In this document: positions 58,852 to 64,000 of the stretch, piece by piece
Layout of the letters: every line of letters starts with the position of its first letter
How positions within the stretch are numbered: position 1 is the first letter of the stretch
Assembly (NCBI GenBank): GCA_902728285.1
Contig: CACVBU010000726.1
Location: forward strand, 1,939,248 to 2,003,247
Length of the DNA: 64,000 bases
Origin: Clytia hemisphaerica
Lineage: Eukaryota > Cnidaria > Hydrozoa > Leptothecata > Clytiidae
Reading direction: 5' to 3'
Made by a program: the position numbers and the translations under genes
The notes under the pieces: generated by a model
What the model was told of the DNA's origin: nothing
Seen by the model: only the letters and a program-made list of their open reading frames with translations
The model's database searches: none

Positions 58852-61800
58852 TTATTGTTGGTACATAATAAGCTGGTTATTTTGAGGCTGTTGATAAGCG
58901 GGTGTTTGTTGTTGTTGTTGAAAATTCGAATTGAATTGCATCGGTTGCATGGGCATTGTTGGATTCTTGTTGTCTTGACTACTGGGTCCTTGGTAACTAT
59001 ACGGAGGTGGCTGCGGTGGAGCAGAAGGTGGAGCTGTATTGATGATAACGGTCTGTCCTCCACGAGCATTGTACCTTACTTGACCTGCTTGTACCACTTG
59101 ACCCTATGAAGAAAATTAGTATACAGTTAAGTCTCATTAACTCGAACCTCAATAACTCGAATGTCTCCTTAACTCGAACAAGTTTTTTCTTCCCCTCAGT
59201 TAACAATGCCTTATGAACCAAACTCCATCACTCGAAATCAACAAATTTGTGTCCCTCCCCCCCTTCGGGTTTGATTTATGGAGACTTCACTGTATTTTTA
59301 TAGTTTTTACATCCCGTGTCCCCCCCCCCCCCCCAAATTGAACCGAATCTTACAAAACGGCAAAGTGAGAATCTCACTCAGCACTGTCTGTCTTAACCAA
59401 ACAATCAAAACAAATATTACCACCATATTATTGAGCTCCCCTCCCCTCCCCTCCTCCTCGATGACTCAAATTTCACACATTCATGCATTCTTTTTACCGG
59501 TAATTTTTTTCGGGAAAAATCGTTCAAACGTTTGAAAATCGGGGAAATTTTCACAAAATCGATGGAAAAAAGAGAAAATTCACGTATTTTATGCAAAACA
59601 GAGCATATTTCCACATTCGCGCAATCAAAAAGTGGATTTTCACCTTCACGCATAAGTTTTTTCAATTTACGCATTCACGCAGGCAAAAGAACCCTACCCG
59701 CATTCATACAGATACACATTATTAAAGACTTCTCACCTCTGATGCCTCATCTTCAGGCTTACAACAAACAGCCACACATCCTGTGATTGAGACACACAAA
59801 CAAACAATGGCTGCCAAAGCATTGAAAGCAGCAAATAAATCCAACAGTGTTGAAATGGTATTAAGGTCCCTGCAAGGGGTGTCTGCAATAAAAATAAACG
59901 GTTGATCAAAATGCAGGCTGGGACAAAGTGTCCCCTCCCCTTAAAATTTGAAGTCCTTTAAACAGATCGAACCCCTATTAACACTATAACTCGAACCTCT
60001 ATATCTCGAATGTCTCCTTAACTCGAACAAGTTTCATGTTCCCTTCAGTTAACAATGCCTTATTAGCCTTACTCCGTAACTCGAAATCTCGAGTTTCCAA
60101 TGCATGTTCGAGTTCTGGAGGATCCACTGTGTAACTCTAATTATCTTATGGTATCAAATTATGTTGATGAGAATAAATAATAATTTCTCATAAGATACTC
60201 AGTAGTCGTACCAATGAAATTTAATAAGTCATTCATCCTATTGACACTTGGAGGGTTTTAAAGACAGTGAAAGGTTTTTTTAGCACTACGAGGTCAAAAG
60301 TTTAAGAACACAAAAAGTACTGAAAAATAAGAACATCTTAAAAACATTTTAGGCATGAAAACCCAAAAAGACTAGAAAGTTTTTGACGTCCTTATTAGAA
60401 TCGTATTGGCTCGAATCGGCTCGAATGAAAGGAACTTACTATAAGTGGATCCATCGCAATAACATTTATTATTGAATTCCATGCAATGTCCAAAGTGTTC
60501 CAATTTATCCAACGCTAAGCTGTACACTCCAGCTGCCACTGCCATCACGGCTGTTGCAATCCATGATAGAAGGCAAAATATAATGTTTAATACCATTACC
60601 GCTATCATCTGCAAAAAAAGAACTATGAATAGTCAGGAATCGAATTATGTGAGTAATCTTGTATTGTTGAATTTGAGACGTCGGGTGTAACTTATCGTTT
60701 GGAAAGGGGTGGTTACTAGATTGAACTTGGAGAACTGAAGGTTAGGTGCCAATTGAGTTTTTGCCCTCAGACTTCAGTTAGACTAAGAGAAGGCAAAAAC
60801 TCTTGTTGAAACCAATTTTACCAAATTTCGATCATTTAACGGTTAAAAAGTTGAAATCTTCCTATTTTTGTGACTGCCAGGTTCCAAAAAGGTACTCTTA
60901 AGTGTGGGACATATAAGTATCCCTCACCTACCTAGGTAGCCCCCCCCCCGGGCCTTTAAGCCAGTAAATTAATTCAGATGCTCTTACCAAACAGTGGTTC
61001 TTTGTGATTCCAAGCGCGATTTCCATAATGCTCAGAATGACTATCTACAAAAATATGATAGACGGAATGGTTAAAATACTTTACACGTTCAAACTGTCTG
61101 TTAGAGTTAGATTTGGTGGTTGTTCTTTCGCCAAGCATAGGTCAATTTGCGATTTCATCAAGTCAGTTTGTTTCCCAAAATGGTTGTGAAAAAAAACTGA
61201 TTTGAGGTCGGTGTATTATTTTACTACAGTTAACGCTCTCTGATTCGATTTTAAAGAGGGGATTAGATATTCATCGAATTAGAGAGTATATCAAATAACA
61301 GAGAGTCTTTTATGAGAGTTTCTTCTTGACGGTGAGTTCCAATAATCGAATAGTGGAGTGCAGCGAATAGTAGAACGTCTACTTTAATGGGATAAGTTTT
61401 CGTGGGGATTAAATTAGGTAGTGCGGATGGCACTACCGGGAGACAATATTTTCACAATTTGTGCCTTTTGCTGCAAAATCGTTTTTGTGTTGGTTGTTGA
61501 AATACACATTATCAGCGCTTCTTTGATGCCATTAAACGTTCAAATAGTAGTTTATTTTACATTTTGTGAGTTTTGTTTAAAAATATTTCGCCAATAAGGC
61601 CTTTTTCAAATTTCTATTGGGACTTAATCCCCGCGAAATTTAATCCCCGCGAAATTTAATTCTTGCGAAATTTAATCCCTGCGAAATTTTATCCCATTAA
61701 AGTAACTAGAGAGCGTCAACTGTATTTTACAACTAAGACTTACTGGTAGTGCTGTCCAATAAGGGGCCACCACACTGCCACCTGTTATGGTGGCCGAGAA

Positions 61801-61902
61801 GACAAAACAACATGCGAAAAGTGTGATACCAATGACAACATGAAGCACACCAAATACCAATGTAGCAATGGCACAATTTTTTGTGACCTGTTTGACCATC
61901 AT
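58852..61902 (-). CDS. Four-transmembrane protein, MS4A/CD20-like
   Basis: Five coding exons: 61744-61902, 60988-61044, 60440-60608, 59737-59882 and 58852-59103. All are GT-AG and in frame, giving 260 residues. TM1 is about 10-38 (CAIATLVFGVLHVVIGITLF), TM2 about 49-66 (WTALPIVILSIMEIALGI), TM3 about 73-98 (MIAVMVLNIIFCLLSWIATA) and TM4 about 145-170 (LAAIVCLCVSITGCVAVCC). A Cys-containing outer loop between TM3 and TM4 has CMEFNNKCYCDGS and PCRDL. The pattern, with G-x-L-H-V-x-x-G in TM1 and (A)PYW before TM2, fits the MS4A family. The cytoplasmic tail is Pro/Gln-rich with a PPPY site (209-212) that could bind WW domains. Four of the five exons end on codon boundaries. The family assignment is by pattern; a novel tetraspan family is possible. 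Confidence 0.75.
59124..59292. mobile_element. Pogo/Tigger-like MITE, copy 2, in MS4A-like intron 4
   Basis: CAGTTAAGTCTCATTAACTC at the left and reversed CAGTGAAGTCTCCATAAATC at the right, TA on both sides. The interior has TCCTTAACTCGAACAAG and CAGTTAACAATGCCTTA, shared with the copy at 59963-60129. Confidence 0.7.
59963..60129. mobile_element. Pogo/Tigger-like MITE, copy 3, in MS4A-like intron 3
   Basis: CAGATCGAACCCCTATTAAC at the left and reversed CAGTGGATCCTCCAGAACTC at the right. It contains TCTCCTTAACTCGAACAAGT and CAGTTAACAATGCCTTATTA, as in copy 2. The left terminus is less well preserved. Confidence 0.65.
60285..60392. repeat. MITE family D, copy 5 (partial)
   Basis: CTACGAGGTCAAAAGTTTAA, AATAAGAACATCTTAAAAAC and TTTTTGACGTCCTTATTAG identify it. 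It lies in MS4A-like intron 3, close to the pogo-like copy. Confidence 0.5.
61382..61702. mobile_element. MITE family F (complete), with 16-bp repeats
   Basis: The left end CTTTAATGGGATAAGTTTTC and reversed right end CTTTAATGGGATAAAATTTC are both flanked by TA. The right part holds four to five tandem units of about 16 bp, TTAATCCCCGCGAAAT and variants, at 61624-61690. It lies in intron 1 of the MS4A-like gene. Confidence 0.7.
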
Positions 61903-61982
61903 AAATTTTTTGCTTTTTTTTCGTTGTCTTTGTTTTCAAGGACGTCAAGCTACTTTTTCAAAATGTTTTTCTATTCATGATA

Positions 61983-62136
61983 TTCACGAAGTAATGTTTT
62001 ACACGGAAGCACCCAAAGTGGCCTGAGCGTTTGTCACTAATTTAATTGTTTAAATTCAAACTAATTAGCAAGCCCCCGGTCTTTTTGGGTGCTTCCATCG
62101 CATATAACATTACGTTATAAATATCGCGAATGCCTC
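61983..62136. mobile_element. Short foldback upstream of the MS4A-like gene
   Basis: TTACACGGAAGCACCCAAAG is mirrored by TTTTTGGGTGCTTCC, and the outer parts TTCACGAAGTAATGTT and AACATTACGTTATAAAT are also loosely complementary. It lies about 80 bp upstream of the start codon, so it may overlap the promoter. Confidence 0.5.
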
Positions 62137-62144
62137 TACTTTTG

Positions 62145-62392
62145 TAAAGGCCAGTCTTCACTTGTGTGCGCTGCGATCGCACGTTTTGGCTTCAATCCTT
62201 TTCGCTTGGAAAAAAGATTACGTCGTAAAAATGACGCGCGTTCGAAAAAAAAGTTGAATGCATTTCAAATTTTTTCAACCGTTACGTCAGATCGCGCCAA
62301 TGGAATTGCTTCATTTTTCTTTCGACCAATACCGTGGAAGCTTTGCTCGAGAAAGTGCAGTTGCAGCGCGCGCAAGTAGAGACCCGCCTTAA
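62145..62392. mobile_element. Inverted-repeat element with GCGC-rich ends
   Basis: TAAAGGCCAGTCTTCACTTG then TGTGCGCTGC is mirrored by GCAGCGCGCGCAAGTAG then AGACCCGCCTTAA. Imperfect TIRs of about 30 bp. The 96-codon frame across it is not supported as a gene. Confidence 0.5.
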
Positions 62393-63111
62393 TAGAAATA
62401 GGTTAACATGGTTGGTTGGTCACAAGCCGTTTAGCATCTAACATTCCGTTCTATCCTAGTCTTTTCCAGAGTCAGAAAATTTGATATTTTCTGTGAGTCC
62501 TAAGAGGCTTTAGGCTATATGAAAGAAGCTATATTAGTACTAAATAATTCAAATTTTCAAAAAAAAACCAAATTTGTAAAAGATTTTCACGAAATCACAC
62601 TGCTACAAAATATGTTTTCAATAATAACCATTAAAAAAGATATTATTATAAACAAATTAAAGCTGCTCGATTGACGCTAAATTTTTCAGTCAAAATCCAA
62701 GATGACTTTACTAAAGAGTGTGTTTTTCACGCAAAAAATTGATATTTTCCTTTTAAAACCCACCATGTCATGCAAATAGGATGATAAAATCTGATTTCAT
62801 AAATGAAAAACTATGAATTTTTAAAATTCAATCAATGAATAAACTGAATCGGAGATTCAAGGTAACTAAACTCAAAATAATATTGTGATATTTTGTTTTC
62901 ATGGTAATATCCATTTGATAATAAATTTTGTTTCCATTAGGTCGTAATTAGTTCAATCCATTTAACATGAAGGAACCGTTACTAAGCTTAGTGGCCTATT
63001 CACTCATTCTATTTTTTGGTAAAATTTCACGAGAATTGAAACAAATTTGCTGCCACAGTCCACGTGACCTGAGAAAGTTATTTTTTTGTTTGAATTTTGA
63101 ACTGATGTCGA
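62393..63111. other. AT-rich intergenic DNA, possible small exon
   Basis: Mostly featureless. ATG at 62967 opens MKEPLLSLVAYSLILFF and meets a GTAAAA donor at 63019, which looks like a signal-peptide exon. Its phase does not fit the exon start at 63922, so it is only a candidate. Confidence 0.25.
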
Positions 63112-63408
63112 AAAGTTAGTCTAACAATAGAAAGCTCCAGGCTTTTAGGCTTTACTCTTGGTCTATAGGCACTGCTATGCGCGGCCACTAGTGACCCCCA
63201 ACGGGAATCCACCTATTAGTAGGATTAAACATAATAGAATTTAAAATAAAAGAATGTTTAAAACTTAAAACACAGCTAATTGGCTTAGGTTTCGAAACTC
63301 TCTATTGTTTCATTAAAACCTGCGATGCATCCGGAGAGCAGTGCGCATATCCCGAAGAATAGGAGTTTTACGCTCGAAACGTAGGAAGGTATGACGTAGC
63401 CTACATAA
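63112..63408 (-). repeat. Retroposon-like repeat family C, copy 2
   Basis: Inverted relative of 14347-14618, with the 7-bp direct repeat ATGTCGA outside both ends (63105-63111 and 63409-63415). Shares TTTTACGCTCGAAACG and CTTGGTCTATAGGCACTGCT. The CGAAACG near a GAAGAA resembles phrases found in Penelope-like elements, which is suggestive only. Confidence 0.65.
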
Positions 63409-63415
63409 ATGTCGA

Positions 63416-63921
63416 TTCAAAGACTTATGTGTATTTATTTACATTTTGCGGAGAAAATTATGCGAAAGGCGGAGGGTTTTTTTTGAGTTTTTCGTGTTCG
63501 GCTATTTGGGCGCTGTTTAGGTAAGCGTTTTAGGGTGCATTTTGTCGATTTTGAAGCGTGGTCTTAAAATGGTAGATTTTCGGAGGCCTCTCAACACGTC
63601 GTTCAAATATTCTGAGTGATGCCCCCAGCGGATCCTTAATGCACGCATTCACGCAAACCGCTGAGGGGGGGGGGGGCTCTGAATCGCTTGCAACTTTACT
63701 AGCAACAGTGCTCCAAAGTTTTTAGCGTTTAACTTTTTAGTGTTTTTAAAGTTTAAAAGTTTACCTTCTCTTCTAGTAAAAAAAGGTTTCTTGCACTGTA
63801 CATCCAATATTCAGTTTAGATGTAATATCAAATCAAAAGAACCGAGTCATCTTTTGTGACCGAACCCTAAGAGATAGAAGGTTCTTTAATTAACTGGACT
63901 AATGTGCCATTATTTTTGTAG
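63416..63921. other. Probable intron, no feature recognised
   Basis: Contains a G run at 63666-63677 and AT-rich sequence ending in TTATTTTTGTAG, a good splice acceptor. Confidence 0.35.
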
Positions 63922-64000
63922 GGTGACGTAGAGACATCTAAAACACTTCAGGAAGCATTAATTGATGTTGATTTTGTATTTGAAATGATCGTTGATCGAT
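63922..64000 (+). CDS. Partial internal exon, possible 3-hydroxyacyl-CoA dehydrogenase-like
   Basis: After the acceptor TTTTTGTAG only one frame is open and reads GDVETSKTLQEALIDVDFVF then EMIVDR to the window end. T-x-L-x-E-A-x-x-D-(A/V)-D-F-V-x-E-x-(I/V) is the pattern of the NAD-binding domain of 3-hydroxyacyl-CoA dehydrogenases and lambda-crystallins (usually ADFVIEAIxE). With 26 residues this is only a suggestion. The gene continues beyond the window. Confidence 0.4.

Noticed and set aside
62089-62379. 96-codon frame
   Set aside because: It lies across an inverted-repeat element at 62145-62392 and shows no domain.

Overview
The window is nuclear DNA from an AT-rich invertebrate animal. 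The evidence is spliced animal housekeeping genes with GT-AG introns (RPS11, ARF6, an NADP-dependent isocitrate dehydrogenase, an NPC2-type protein), an intronless rhodopsin-class GPCR, a C2H2 zinc-finger gene, tRNA-headed SINEs, a CR1/L2-type LINE and hammerhead-ribozyme-like motifs of the sort carried by Penelope-like elements and retrozymes. I cannot fix the phylum. The short IDH introns and the dense load of small inverted-repeat transposons would suit a tunicate, cnidarian, hemichordate or lophotrochozoan. Homology calls rest on reading the translated exons; no search was run.

Layout. 1-5.2 kb is a repeat field: an inverted-repeat element holding a SINE, a tandemly doubled tRNA-headed SINE, and a long-inverted-repeat element split by a TTAA-flanked piggyBac-like MITE. 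5.2-14.0 kb (minus) is RPS11, four coding exons in 8.8 kb. Its introns hold at least eight inverted-repeat elements, including a 2.1-kb foldback whose arms carry 115-bp minisatellite arrays. 14-17.6 kb has only repeats. 17.7-19.3 kb (minus) is ARF6, with a hammerhead-like motif just upstream. 20.7-22.3 kb has hAT-like and TA-flanked MITEs, and 23682-23938 is an assembly gap. 25.4-30.6 kb is a single TA-flanked MITE that was invaded by a dead CR1-like LINE (minus) and a second DNA element. 31.4-32.5 kb is a TTA-flanked (Harbinger-like) MITE holding another MITE.

33.3-38.1 kb (plus) is the cytosolic-type NADP-isocitrate dehydrogenase, with all twelve coding exons resolved. 39.4-40.4 kb (plus) is a zinc-finger gene followed by a local duplication and a zinc-finger relic. 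43-50 kb is repeat-rich with no recognised gene. 50.8-52.4 kb (plus) is the GPCR. 54.9-56.7 kb (minus) is an NPC2/ML-domain gene whose last exon I could not find. 58.9-61.9 kb (minus) is a four-transmembrane MS4A/CD20-like protein with a Pro/Gln-rich tail. The last 79 bases look like the start of an internal exon of a further plus-strand gene.

The genes are unrelated in function (translation, endocytic trafficking, NADPH supply, transcription, signalling, sterol binding, membrane), so there is no operon-like logic. The striking property of the window is its diversity of small inverted-repeat elements, many with target-site duplications legible by eye (TA, TTA, TTAA, and 5, 7, 8 and 9 bp), and several nested inside each other.
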